Notes under the pieces: generated by a model
The model's database searches: none
What the model saw: the letters and a program-made list of their open reading frames with translations, nothing else
What the model was told of the DNA's origin: nothing
Translations under genes and position numbers: made by a program
Assembly (NCBI RefSeq): GCF_964656455.1
Contig: NC_135714.1
Location: 164,874,243-164,938,242, forward strand
Direction of reading: 5' to 3'
Origin: Halichoerus grypus
Taxonomy: Eukaryota; Chordata; Mammalia; Carnivora; Phocidae
DNA: 64,000 nucleotides
In this document: positions 22,901 to 35,958 of the stretch, piece by piece
How the letters are laid out: every line of letters starts with the position of its first letter
Position numbering within the stretch: the stretch's first letter is position 1

Positions 22901-24547
22901 AGCTATTAGACTTCCCTGAAAAGTGGCGCTGCCGTGCTAGCTTGATGAAACACATGGGGAGTGGTGTTCTGCCTTTCGCTGGGGCCTGAGTCTCACTCGC
23001 AGAAAGCTTTGGACTCCCTTGCAGTGCTCTCACGCACGCACACAACAAAATGCTTCCACCCTCAGGAGCAGCTGTTTTACCTGCAGCACAGGCTCTCTAC
23101 CGAGTTTTTCCTTCGAGTTAGGTGGCTGTGTTTAAGCCTGCACACACACCCTGGGCAACGGTAGTAGCCCCATAACCATGATGTGAGTTGAGAGCTGCCT
23201 TCTGTGCCGGCCTGTCCCTCCACCGATATTATGGTATTGAAACCGTCCCAGGGCTCCCAACCTCGGTACACCCTAAACTGCTTCGCCCTCAGAGAGGTCG
23301 ACGGTAGCTAAAGCACGGTTTCTCTACAGTGTTGTTTCTTCGACTTAGAAAGCTAACTATCAGACTTCCATGCAAAAGTGGGGCCGCAGTATTAGATTCA
23401 TGGAGCAAGTGGGGAGTCGTGTTCTGGCTTCTTCTGGGGCCTGGGTCTCACAAGGAAAATGCTTTTGGACTCACTTGCTGTGCACTCCCGCATGCACACC
23501 ACACAATGCGTCCACCCTGAGGCATGGCTCTTTTAGCCGAAGCAGGAATTCTCTACAGAGTTGTTCCTTTGAGTTAGGCGGTTGGCTTATGGCCTGCAGG
23601 AACACACGGGGCAAGGGTACTGGCCTCATAAACAAGAGGTGAGTTGAGAGCTGCCTTCCGCACCGGCCTGTTTCTCACTCCATTTCACGTATGGGACCCT
23701 TTCCCCGGTCTCTCATACACGAACACTATACAACTCCTGCGGCTTCAGGAACTGCAATGTTAGCTAAAGCGCAGTAAAGCTACAGCATTGATTCTTGGTG
23801 TTAGTAGTCTGGTAGGCGAATGAGCTGCACCTGGGATTCTTGACAGGCTTGTTTCTTCCCAGTCAGTGTCGAGCACATAGCATTCCAAGCACACATGGAG
23901 CAGTAGTGTTAGCTTCAGGTAGCAAGAGCTGAGTCCAGAGGTGCCTTCTGCCCGGACCTATTTCTCCCTTGGTTTCACGTATGGAACCCGTTCCCCAGGC
24001 TCTCAGCCACGGTACTCCGTGTAATACTTCCTCCATCTAGAGGTCGACGGTAGCTAAAGCAGGGTTTCTCTACAGTGTTGTTTCTTCGAGTTAGAACACT
24101 AGCTGTTAGACTTCCATGCAAAAGTGGGGCTGCCGTGCTAGCGTGATGAAACACATGGGGAGTCGTGTTCTGCCTTCTGCTGGGGCCTGAGGCTCACTCA
24201 CAAAAAGCTTTGGACTCCCTTGCAGGGCTCTCATGCACGCACACAACATAATGCTTCCACCTTCAAGAGCGGCTCTTTTAGCTGAAGCATGGATTCTCCA
24301 GCGAGTTTTTCCTTCGAGTTAGGCGGTTTTCATGAAGCCTGCACACACACCCGGGGCAACGGTACTAGCCCCATAACCATGGTGTGAGTTGAGAGCTGCC
24401 TTCTCTCCGGGCTGTCTCTCCCTCGATTTTAGGAAACGGAACCCGTCCCCAGGCTCTCACCCACCGTACACCCTAAACTGCTTCCTCCCACACAGAGGTC
24501 GTCGGTAGCTAAAGCACGGTTTCTCTTCAGTGTTGTTTCTCCGAGTT

Positions 24548-25282
24548 AGAACGCTTGCTATTAATGTCCACAATAGCCAAACTGTGGAAAGAGCCAAGAT
24601 GTCCACCAACAGATGAATGGATAAAGAAGAGGGGGTATATATATATATATACAATGGAATATTATGCAGCCATCAAAAGGAATGAGATCTTGCCCTCTGC
24701 AACGACGTGGATGGAACTGGAGGGTCTCATGCTGAGCGAAATAAGTCAAACAGAGAAAGACATGTATCATATGACCTCACTGATATGAGGAATTCTTAAT
24801 CTCAGGAAACAAACTGAGGGTTGCTGGAGTGGGGGCTGGGGTGGGAGGGATGGGGTCACTGGGTGTTGGACACTGGGGAGGGTATGTGTTCTGGTAAGCG
24901 CTGTGAATTGTGCAAGACTGTTGAATCTCAGATCTGTACCTCTGAAACAAATAATGCAATATATGTTAAGAAAGAAAAAAAGAAGAAGAAGAATGTAGCA
25001 GGAGGGGAAGAATGAAGGGGGGAAAATCGGAGGGGGAAAAGAACCATGAGAGACGATGGACTCTGAAAAACAAACTGAGGGTTCTAGAGGGGAGGGGGGT
25101 GGGAGGATGGGTTAGCCTGGTGATGGGTATTGAGCAGGGCACGATCTGCATGGAGCACTGGGTGATATGCACAAACAATGAATCATGGAACACTATATCT
25201 AAAACTAATGATGTAATGTACGGGGATTAACATAACAATAAAAACATTTAATAATAATAATAATAAAGAACGCTTGCTATTA
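24548..25282 (+). mobile_element. 5'-truncated LINE-1, unit 5
   Basis: TA tract 24636-24651, 8 repeats. TACGGGG near 25219 as in unit 1, but combined with ACATAAC as in later units. Confidence 0.93.
24564..24788 (+). pseudogene. L1 ORF2 C-terminal remnant, unit 5 (frame open)
   Basis: Eight TA repeats join both segments in one frame of 74 codons plus stop, reading through a short YIYIY stretch. This is the clearest view of the ORF2 terminus. The open frame also runs upstream into the target-site copy to a chance ATG at 24555. Confidence 0.92.
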
Positions 25283-28200
25283 GACTTCCATGCAAAAGTG
25301 GGGCCGCAGTGCTAGCTTCATGAAACAAGTGGGGAGTCGTGTTCTGTCTTCTGCCGGGGCCTGAGTCCCACACGGAAAATGGGTCTGGACTCCCTTGCAG
25401 TGCTCTCACGCACGCCCACGACAAAATGCTGCCACCCTCAGGAGCAGCTGTTTTACCTGCAGCACAGGCTCTCAACCGAGTTTTTCCTTCGAGTTAGGTG
25501 GCTGTGTTTAAGCCTGCACACACACCCTGGGCAATGGTACTAGCCCCATAACCATGATGTGATTTGAGAGCTGCCTTCTGTACCGGCCTGTCTCTCCCCG
25601 ATATTACGATATTGAAACCGTCCCAGGGCTCTCAGCCACAGTACACCCTAAACTGCTTCGCCCACACAGAGGTCGACGGTAGCTAAAGCACGGCTTCTCT
25701 ACAGTGTTGTTTCTTCGAGTTAGAACGCTAGCTATTAGACTTCCATGCAAAAGTGGGGCTGCCGTGCTAGCGTGATGAAACACATGGGGAGTCGTGTTCT
25801 GCCTTTCGCTGGGGCCTGAGTCTCACTCGCAAAAAGCTTTGGACTCCCTTGCAGTGCTCTCAGGCACGCACACAACAAAATGCTTGCACCCTCAGGAGCA
25901 GCTCTTTTACCTGCAGCACAGGCTCTCTACCGAGTTTTTCCTTCGAGTTAGGTGGCTGTGTTTAAGCCTGCACACACCCACGGGGCAACGGAACTAGCCC
26001 CATAACCATGTAGTGAGTTCAGATCTGCCTTATGTGCCAGCCTGTCTCTCCCCCGATATGATGAAATGGAAACCATCCCCAGGCTCTCAGCCACAGTACA
26101 CCCTAAACTGCTTCGCCCACAGAGAGGTCGACGGTAGCTAAAGCACGGTTTCTCTACAGTGTTGTTTCTCCGAGTTAGAAAGCTAGCTGTTAGACTTCCA
26201 TGCAAAAGTGGGGCCGCAGTCCTAGCTTCATGGAGCAAGTGGGGAGTCGTGTTCTGGCTTCTTCCGGGGCCTGGGTCTCACAAGGAAAATGCTTTTGGAC
26301 TCACTTGCAGTGCGCTCACGCATGCACACAGCAAAATGCGTCCACCCTGAGGCATGGCTCTTTTAGCCGAAGCAGGAATTCCCTACAGAGTTGTTCCTTT
26401 GAGTTAGGTGGTTGGCTTTAGGCCTGCAGGCACCCCCGGGGCAAGGGCACTAGCCTCATCAACCAGAGGTGACTTGAGAGCTGCCTTCCGCACCGGCCTG
26501 TTTCTCACTCCATTTCACGTCTGGGACCCTTTCCCCGGTCTCTCGTACACGAGCAGGGTCAAATTCCTCCTGCTTCAGGAACGGCAATGTTAACTCAAGC
26601 GCAGTCACTCGAGAGGATTGATTCTTGGTGTTAGTAGCCTGGGAACTAGGCATCCAGGCACACAGGGTACAGCAGTGCTAATCTCCTCAAACAAGAGGTG
26701 AGTCGACAGCAGCCTTCCTTCCAGGCCTGCTTCTCACTCCGAGTTACGTTTAGGTTCCATTTCTCATGCTTTCACAAAAACACACAACAGATGAAGTGCA
26801 CGCTCAGGAAGGGCGATCTTTGCTGAGGCACGGGTTCTCTACAGTTTTGTTCCTTTGCGTTGCGTGGATGGCACTGAGGACTCCACGCACACACGGGAGA
26901 GCCGATCTAGTTTCCCGAAACAAGAGTTGAGTCCATAGGGGCCTTCTGCCCATGCTTATTTCTCCCTCCGAATTCGGCTGGGACTCCTTCCCCAGGTTTG
27001 CACTCAAGCAGACTTGAAAATGCTGCCACCCTGTGGAGAGGCGAACGAGCTGAAGCTGGGCTTCTTGAGCGGCTTCTTTCTGCCAAATCAGTGTGGAGCC
27101 CTTAGCATTCCTATGCACACATGGAGCCGAAGTGTTAGCTTCAGGTAACAAGAGCTGAGTCGAGAGGAGCCTTCTGGCCCGGACTCCTTCTCCCTCGGTT
27201 TCACGTAAGGAACCCGTTCCTCAGGCTCTCACCCACGGTAGCCTGGAAAGTGCTTCCTCCCTCAGAGAGGTGGATGGTAGCTAAAGCACGGTTTCTCTAC
27301 CGTGTTGTTTCTTCCAGGGAGAACGCTAGCGATTAGATTTCCATGCAAAAGTAGGGCCGCAGTGCTAGCTAAATGAAACACACGGGGAGTCGTCTTCTGC
27401 CTTTTGCTGGGGCCTGAGTCTCACTCGCAGAAACTTTGGACTCCCTTGCATTCCTCTCATGCACGCACACAACCAAATGCTTCCACCCTCAGGAGCGGCT
27501 GTTTGAGCTGAAGCACGGATTCTCTACCGTGTTTTTCCTTTGAGTTAGGTGGCTGTCTTTCAGCCTGCACACACACCCAGGGCAACGGTACTAGCCCCAT
27601 AACCATGATGTGAGTTGAGAGCTGCCTTCCGTACCGGCCTGTCTCTCCCCCGATTTTACAAAATGGAAAATGTCCCCAGGCTCTCAGCCACAGTACACCC
27701 TAAACTGCTTCGCCCACAGAGAGGTCGACGGTAGCTAAAGCACGGTTTCTCTACTGTGTAGTTTCTTCGAGTTAGAACGCTAGCTCTTAGACTTCCATGC
27801 AAATGTGGGGCTGCCGTGCTAGCTTGGTAAAACACATGGGGAGTCGTGTTCTGCCTTTCGCTGGGGCCTGAGTCTCACTCGCAAAATGCTTTGGACTCCC
27901 TTGCAGTGCTCTCACGCACGCACACAACAAAAGGCTTCCACCCTTAGGAGCAGCTGTTTTACCTGCAGCTCGGATTCCCTACCGAGTTTTTCCTTCGAGT
28001 TAAGTGGCTGTCTTTAAGCCTGCACACACCCACGGGGCAACGGAACTAGCCCCTTAAGCATGTAGTGAGTTGAGAGCTGCCTTCTGTACCGGACTGTCTC
28101 TCCCCGTATATTCCGAAATGGAAACCGTCCCCAGGCTGCCAGCCACAGTACACCCTAAACTGCTTCGCCCACACAGAGGTCGACGGTAGCTAAAGCACGG

Positions 28201-29883
28201 CTTCTCTACAGTGTTGTTTCTTCGACTTAGAACGCTAGCTATTAGACTTCCCTGAAAAGTGGCGCTGCCGTGCTAGCTTGATGAAACACATGGGGAGTGG
28301 TGTTCTGCCTTTCGCTGGGGCCTGAGTCTCACTCGCAGAAAGCTTTGGACTCCCTTGCAGTGCTCTCACGCACGCACACAACAAAATGCTTCCACCCTCA
28401 GGAGCAGCTGTTTTACCTGCAGCACAGGCTCTCTACCGAGTTTTTCCTTCGAGTTAGGTGGCTGTGTTTAAGCCTGCACACACACCCTGGGCAACGGTAG
28501 TAGCCCCATAACCATGATGTGAGTTGAGAGCTGCCTTCTGTGCCGGCCTGTCCCTCCACCGATATTATGGTATTGAAACCGTCCCAGGGCTCCCAACCTC
28601 GGTACACCCTAAACTGCTTCGCCCTCAGAGAGGTCGACGGTAGCTAAAGCACGGTTTCTCTACAGTGTTGTTTCTTCGACTTAGAAAGCTAACTATCAGA
28701 CTTCCATGCAAAAGTGGGGCCGCAGTATTAGATTCATGGAGCAAGTGGGGAGTCGTGTTCTGGCTTCTTCTGGGGCCTGGGTCTCACAAGGAAAATGCTT
28801 TTGGACTCACTTGCTGTGCACTCCCGCATGCACACCACACAATGCGTCCACCCTGAGGCATGGCTCTTTTAGCCGAAGCAGGAATTCTCTACAGAGTTGT
28901 TCCTTTGAGTTAGGCGGTTGGCTTATGGCCTGCAGGAACACACGGGGCAAGGGTACTGGCCTCATAAACAAGAGGTGAGTTGAGAGCTGCCTTCCGCACC
29001 GGCCTGTTTCTCACTCCATTTCACGTATGGGACCCTTTCCCCGGTCTCTCATACACGAACACTATACAACTCCTGCGGCTTCAGGAACTGCAATGTTAGC
29101 TAAAGCGCAGTAAAGCTACAGCATTGATTCTTGGTGTTAGTAGTCTGGTAGGCGAATGAGCTGCACCTGGGATTCTTGACAGGCTTGTTTCTTCCCAGTC
29201 AGTGTCGAGCACATAGCATTCCAAGCACACATGGAGCAGTAGTGTTAGCTTCAGGTAGCAAGAGCTGAGTCCAGAGGTGCCTTCTGCCCGGACCTATTTC
29301 TCCCTTGGTTTCACGTATGGAACCCGTTCCCCAGGCTCTCAGCCACGGTACTCCGTGTAATACTTCCTCCATCTAGAGGTCGACGGTAGCTAAAGCAGGG
29401 TTTCTCTACAGTGTTGTTTCTTCGAGTTAGAACACTAGCTGTTAGACTTCCATGCAAAAGTGGGGCTGCCGTGCTAGCGTGATGAAACACATGGGGAGTC
29501 GTGTTCTGCCTTCTGCTGGGGCCTGAGGCTCACTCACAAAAAGCTTTGGACTCCCTTGCAGGGCTCTCATGCACGCACACAACATAATGCTTCCACCTTC
29601 AAGAGCGGCTCTTTTAGCTGAAGCATGGATTCTCCAGCGAGTTTTTCCTTCGAGTTAGGCGGTTTTCATGAAGCCTGCACACACACCCGGGGCAACGGTA
29701 CTAGCCCCATAACCATGGTGTGAGTTGAGAGCTGCCTTCTCTCCGGGCTGTCTCTCCCTCGATTTTAGGAAACGGAACCCGTCCCCAGGCTCTCACCCAC
29801 CGTACACCCTAAACTGCTTCCTCCCACACAGAGGTCGTCGGTAGCTAAAGCACGGTTTCTCTTCAGTGTTGTTTCTCCGAGTT

Positions 29884-30618
29884 AGAACGCTTGCTATTAA
29901 TGTCCACAATAGCCAAACTGTGGAAAGAGCCAAGATGTCCACCAACAGATGAATGGATAAAGAAGAGGGGGTATATATATATATATACAATGGAATATTA
30001 TGCAGCCATCAAAAGGAATGAGATCTTGCCCTCTGCAACGACGTGGATGGAACTGGAGGGTCTCATGCTGAGCGAAATAAGTCAAACAGAGAAAGACATG
30101 TATCATATGACCTCACTGATATGAGGAATTCTTAATCTCAGGAAACAAACTGAGGGTTGCTGGAGTGGGGGCTGGGGTGGGAGGGATGGGGTCACTGGGT
30201 GTTGGACACTGGGGAGGGTATGTGTTCTGGTAAGCGCTGTGAATTGTGCAAGACTGTTGAATCTCAGATCTGTACCTCTGAAACAAATAATGCAATATAT
30301 GTTAAGAAAGAAAAAAAGAAGAAGAAGAATGTAGCAGGAGGGGAAGAATGAAGGGGGGAAAATCGGAGGGGGAAAAGAACCATGAGAGACGATGGACTCT
30401 GAAAAACAAACTGAGGGTTCTAGAGGGGAGGGGGGTGGGAGGATGGGTTAGCCTGGTGATGGGTATTGAGCAGGGCACGATCTGCATGGAGCACTGGGTG
30501 ATATGCACAAACAATGAATCATGGAACACTATATCTAAAACTAATGATGTAATGTATGGGGATTAACATAACAATAAAAACATTTAATAATAATAATAAT
30601 AAAGAACGCTTGCTATTA
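29884..30618 (+). mobile_element. 5'-truncated LINE-1, unit 6
   Basis: TA tract 29972-29987, 8 repeats, as in unit 5. Confidence 0.93.
29900..30124 (+). pseudogene. L1 ORF2 C-terminal remnant, unit 6 (frame open)
   Basis: Same open frame as unit 5. Confidence 0.92.
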
Positions 30619-33600
30619 GACTTCCATGCAAAAGTGGGGCCGCAGTGCTAGCTTCATGAAACAAGTGGGGAGTCGTGTTCTGTCTTCTGCCGGGGCCTGA
30701 GTCCCACACGGAAAATGGGTCTGGACTCCCTTGCAGTGCTCTCACGCACGCCCACGACAAAATGCTGCCACCCTCAGGAGCAGCTGTTTTACCTGCAGCA
30801 CAGGCTCTCAACCGAGTTTTTCCTTCGAGTTAGGTGGCTGTGTTTAAGCCTGCACACACACCCTGGGCAATGGTACTAGCCCCATAACCATGATGTGATT
30901 TGAGAGCTGCCTTCTGTACCGGCCTGTCTCTCCCCGATATTACGATATTGAAACCGTCCCAGGGCTCTCAGCCACAGTACACCCTAAACTGCTTCGCCCA
31001 CACAGAGGTCGACGGTAGCTAAAGCACGGCTTCTCTACAGTGTTGTTTCTTCGAGTTAGAATGCTAGCTATTAGACTTCCATGCAAAAGTGGGGCTGCCG
31101 TGCTAGCGTGATGAAACACATGGGGAGTGGTGTTCTGCCTTTCGCTGGGGCCTGAGTCTCACTCGCAGAAAGCTTTGGACTCCCTTGCAGTGCTCTCAGG
31201 CACGCACACAACAAAATGCTTGCACCCTCAGGAGCAGCTCTTTTACCTGCAGCACAGGCTCTCTACCGAGTTTTTCCTTCGAGTTAGGTGGCTGTGTTTA
31301 AGCCTGCACACACCCACGGGGCAACGGAACTAGCCCCATAACCATGTAGTGAGTTCAGATCTGCCTTATGTGCCAGCCTGTCTCTCCCCCGATATAATGA
31401 AATGGAAACCGTCCCCAGGCTCTCAGCCACAGTACACCCTAAACTGCTTCGCCCACAGAGAGGTCGACGGTAGCTAAAGCACGGTTTCTCTACAGTGTTG
31501 TTTCTCCGAGTTAGAAAGCTAGCTGTTAGACTTCCATGCAAAAGTGGGGCCGCAGTCCTAGCTTCATGGAGCAAGTGGGGAGTCGTGTTCTGGCTTCTTC
31601 CGGGGCCTGGGTCTCACAAGGAAAATGCTTTTGGACTCACTTGCAGTGCGCTCACGCATGCACACAGCAAAATGCGTCCACCCTGAGGCATGGCTCTTTT
31701 AGCCGAAGCAGGAATTCCCTACAGAGTTGTTCCTTTGAGTTAGGTGGTTGGCTTTAGGCCTGCAGGCACCCCCGGGGCAAGGGCACTAGCCTCATCAACC
31801 AGAGGTGACTTGAGAGCTGCCTTCCGCACCGGCCTGTTTCTCACTCCATTTCACGTCTGGGACCCTTTCCCCGGTCTCTCGTACACGAGCAGGGTCAAAT
31901 TCCTCCTGCTTCAGGAACGGCAATGTTAACTCAAGCGCAGTCACTCGAGAGGATTGATTCTTGGTGTTAGTAGCCTGGGAACTAGGCATCCAGGCACACA
32001 GGGTACAGCAGTGCTAATCTCCTCAAACAAGAGGTGAGTCGACAGCAGCCTTCCTTCCAGGCCTGCTTCTCACTCCGAGTTACGTTTAGGTTCCATTTCT
32101 CATGCTTTCACAAAAACACACAACAGATGAAGTGCACGCTCAGGAAGGGCGATCTTTGCTGAGGCACGGGTTCTCTACAGTTTTGTTCCTTTGCGTTGCG
32201 TGGATGGCACTGAGGACTCCACGCACACACGGGAGAGCCGATCTAGTTTCCCGAAACAAGAGTTGAGTCCATAGGGGCCTTCTGCCCATGCTTATTTCTC
32301 CCTCCGAATTCGGCTGGGACTCCTTCCCCAGGTTTGCACTCAAGCAGACTTGAAAATGCTGCCACCCTGTGGAGAGGCGAACGAGCTGAAGCTGGGCTTC
32401 TTGAGCGGCTTCTTTCTGCCAAATCAGTGTGGAGCCCTTAGCATTCCTATGCACACATGGAGCCGAAGTGTTAGCTTCAGGTAACAAGAGCTGAGTCGAG
32501 AGGAGCCTTCTGGCCCGGACTCCTTCTCCCTCGGTTTCACGTAAGGAACCCGTTCCTCAGGCTCTCACCCACGGTAGCCTGGAAAGTGCTTCCTCCCTCA
32601 GAGAGGTGGATGGTAGCTAAAGCACGGTTTCTCTACCGTGTTGTTTCTTCCAGGGAGAACGCTAGCGATTAGATTTCCATGCAAAAGTAGGGCCGCAGTG
32701 CTAGCTAAATGAAACACACGGGGAGTCGTCTTCTGCCTTTTGCTGGGGCCTGAGTCTCACTCGCAGAAACTTTGGACTCCCTTGCAGTCCTCTCATGCAC
32801 GCACACAACCAAATGCTTCCACCCTCAGGAGCGGCTGTTTGAGCTGAAGCACGGATTCTCTACCGTGTTTTTCCTTTGAGTTAGGTGGTTGTCTTTCAGC
32901 CTGCACACACACCCAGGGCAACGGTACTAGCCCCATAACCATGATGTGAGTTGAGAGCTGCCTTCCGTACCGGCCTGTCTCTCCCCCGATTTTACAAAAT
33001 GGAAAATGTCCCCAGGCTCTCAGCCACAGTACACCCTAAACTGCTTCGCCCACAGAGAGGTCGACGGTAGCTAAAGCACGGTTTCTCTACTGTGTCGTTT
33101 CTTCGAGTTCGAACGCTAGCTCTTAGACTTCCATGCAAATGTGGGGCTGCCGTGCTAGCTTGGTAAAACACATGGGGAGTCGTGTTCTGCCTTTCGCTGG
33201 GGCCTGAGTCTCACTCGCAAAATGCTTTGGACTCCCTTGCAGTGCTCTCACGCACGCACACAACAAAAGGCTTCCACCCTTAGGAGCAGCTGTTTTACCT
33301 GCAGCTCGGATTCCCTACCGAGTTTTTCCTTCGAGTTAAGTGGCTGTCTTTAAGCCTGCACACACCCACGGGGCAACGGAACTAGCCCCTTAAGCATGTA
33401 GTGAGTTGAGAGCTGCCTTCTGTACCGGACTGTCTCTCCCCCTATATTCCGAAATGGAAACCGTCCCCAGGCTGCCAGCCACAGTACACCCTAAACTGCT
33501 TCGCCCACACAGAGGTCGACGGTAGCTAAAGCACGGCTTCTCTACAGTGTTGTTTCTTCGACTTAGAACGCTAGCTATTAGACTTCCCTGAAAAGTGGCG

Positions 33601-35219
33601 CTGCCGTGCTAGCTTGATGAAACACATGGGGAGTGGTGTTCTGCCTTTCGCTGGGGCCTGAGTCTCACTCGCAGAAAGCTTTGGACTCCCTTGCAGTGCT
33701 CTCACGCACGCACACAACAAAATGCTTCCACCCTCAGGAGCAGCTGTTTTACCTGCAGCACAGGCTCTCTACCGAGTTTTTCCTTCGAGTTAGGTGGCTG
33801 TGTTTAAGCCTGCACACACACCCTGGGCAACGGTAGTAGCCCCATAACCATGATGTGAGTTGAGAGCTGCCTTCTGTGCCGGCCTGTCCCTCCACCGATA
33901 TTATGGTATTGAAACCGTCCCAGGGCTCCCAACCTCGGTACACCCTAAACTGCTTCGCCCTCAGAGAGGTCGACGGTAGCTAAAGCACGGTTTCTCTACA
34001 GTGTTGTTTCTTCGACTTAGAAAGCTAACTATCAGACTTCCATGCAAAAGTGGGGCCGCAGTATTAGATTCATGGAGCAAGTGGGGAGTCGTGTTCTGGC
34101 TTCTTCTGGGGCCTGGGTCTCACAAGGAAAATGCTTTTGGACTCACTTGCTGTGCACTCCCGCATGCACACCACACAATGCGTCCACCCTGAGGCATGGC
34201 TCTTTTAGCCGAAGCAGGAATTCTCTACAGAGTTGTTCCTTTGAGTTAGGCGGTTGGCTTATGGCCTGCAGGAACACACGGGGCAAGGGTACTGGCCTCA
34301 TAAACAAGAGGTGAGTTGAGAGCTGCCTTCCGCACCGGCCTGTTTCTCACTCCATTTCACGTATGGGACCCTTTCTCCGGTCTCTCATACACGAACACTA
34401 TACAACTCCTGCGGCTTCAGGAACTGCAATGTTAGCTAAAGCGCAGTAAAGCTACAGCATTGATTCTTGGTGTTAGTAGTCTGGTAGGCGAATGAGCTGC
34501 ACCTGGGATTCTTGACAGGCTTGTTTCTTCCCAGTCAGTGTCGAGCACATAGCATTCCAAGCACACATGGAGCAGTAGTGTTAGCTTCAGGTAGCAAGAG
34601 CTGAGTCCAGAGGTGCCTTCTGCCCGGACCTATTTCTCCCTTGGTTTCACGTATGGAACCCGTTCCCCAGGCTCTCAGCCACGGTACTCCGTGTAATACT
34701 TCCTCCATCTAGAGGTCGACGGTAGCTAAAGCAGGGTTTCTCTACAGTGTTGTTTCTTCGAGTTAGAACACTAGCTGTTAGACTTCCATGCAAAAGTGGG
34801 GCTGCCGTGCTAGCGTGATGAAACACATGGGGAGTCGTGTTCTGCCTTCTGCTGGGGCCTGAGGCTCACTCACAAAAAGCTTTGGACTCCCTTGCAGGGC
34901 TCTCATGCACGCACACAACATAATGCTTCCACCTTCAAGAGCGGCTCTTTTAGCTGAAGCATGGATTCTCCAGCGAGTTTTTCCTTCGAGTTAGGCGGTT
35001 TTCATGAAGCCTGCACACACACCCGGGGCAACGGTACTAGCCCCATAACCATGGTGTGAGTTGAGAGCTGCCTTCTCTCCGGGCTGTCTCTCCCTCGATT
35101 TTAGGAAACGGAACCCGTCCCCAGGCTCTCACCCACCGTACACCCTAAACTGCTTCCTCCCACACAGAGGTCGTCGGTAGCTAAAGCACGGTTTCTCTTC
35201 AGTGTTGTTTCTCCGAGTT

Positions 35220-35958
35220 AGAACGCTTGCTATTAATGTCCACAATAGCCAAACTGTGGAAAGAGCCAAGATGTCCACCAACAGATGAATGGATAAAGAA
35301 GAGGGGGTATATATATATATATATATACAATGGAATATTATGCAGCCATCAAAAGGAATGAGATCTTGCCCTCTGCAACGACGTGGATGGAACTGGAGGG
35401 TCTCATGCTGAGCGAAATAAGTCAAACAGAGAAAGACATGTATCATATGACCTCACTGATATGAGGAATTCTTAATCTCAGGAAACAAACTGAGGGTTGC
35501 TGGAGTGGGGGCTGGGGTGGGAGGGATGGGGTCACTGGGTGTTGGACACTGGGGAGGGTATGTGTTCTGGTAAGCGCTGTGAATTGTGCAAGACTGTTGA
35601 ATCTCAGATCTGTACCTCTGAAACAAATAATGCAATATATGTTAAGAAAGAAAAAAAGAAGAAGAAGAATGTAGCAGGAGGGGAAGAATGAAGGGGGGAA
35701 AATCGGAGGGGGAAAAGAACCATGAGAGACGATGGACTCTGAAAAACAAACTGAGGGTTCTAGAGGGGAGGGGGGTGGGAGGATGGGTTAGCCTGGTGAT
35801 GGGTATTGAGCAGGGCACGATCTGCATGGAGCACTGGGTGATATGCACAAACAATGAATCATGGAACACTATATCTAAAACTAATGATGTAATGTATGGG
35901 GATTAACATAACAATAAAAACATTTAATAATAATAATAATAAAGAACGCTTGCTATTA
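35220..35958 (+). mobile_element. 5'-truncated LINE-1, unit 7
   Basis: TA tract 35308-35327, 10 uninterrupted repeats. Confidence 0.93.
35236..35464 (+). pseudogene. L1 ORF2 C-terminal remnant, unit 7 (frame broken)
   Basis: Ten TA repeats break the frame. Confidence 0.88.

Larger units (their letters stand above)
21357..26692 (+). repeat. array unit 5 (5336 bp)
   Basis: Complete unit. T at 22432 is shared with unit 4. Private A at 26075 is a CpG-type change. The 8-repeat TA tract is shared with unit 6 only, again linking the back part of one unit with the back part of its neighbour. No gene is seen. Confidence 0.97.
26693..32028 (+). repeat. array unit 6 (5336 bp)
   Basis: Complete unit with the most irregular variant set. 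T at 27451 is shared only with unit 12, and G at 28106 only with unit 4. T at 31072 is private. At 31129 and 31168 it carries two bases otherwise found in a different monomer of the unit (see findings), and an A appears in the GATATAATG motif near 31396. The 8-repeat TA tract matches unit 5. No gene is seen. Confidence 0.97.
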
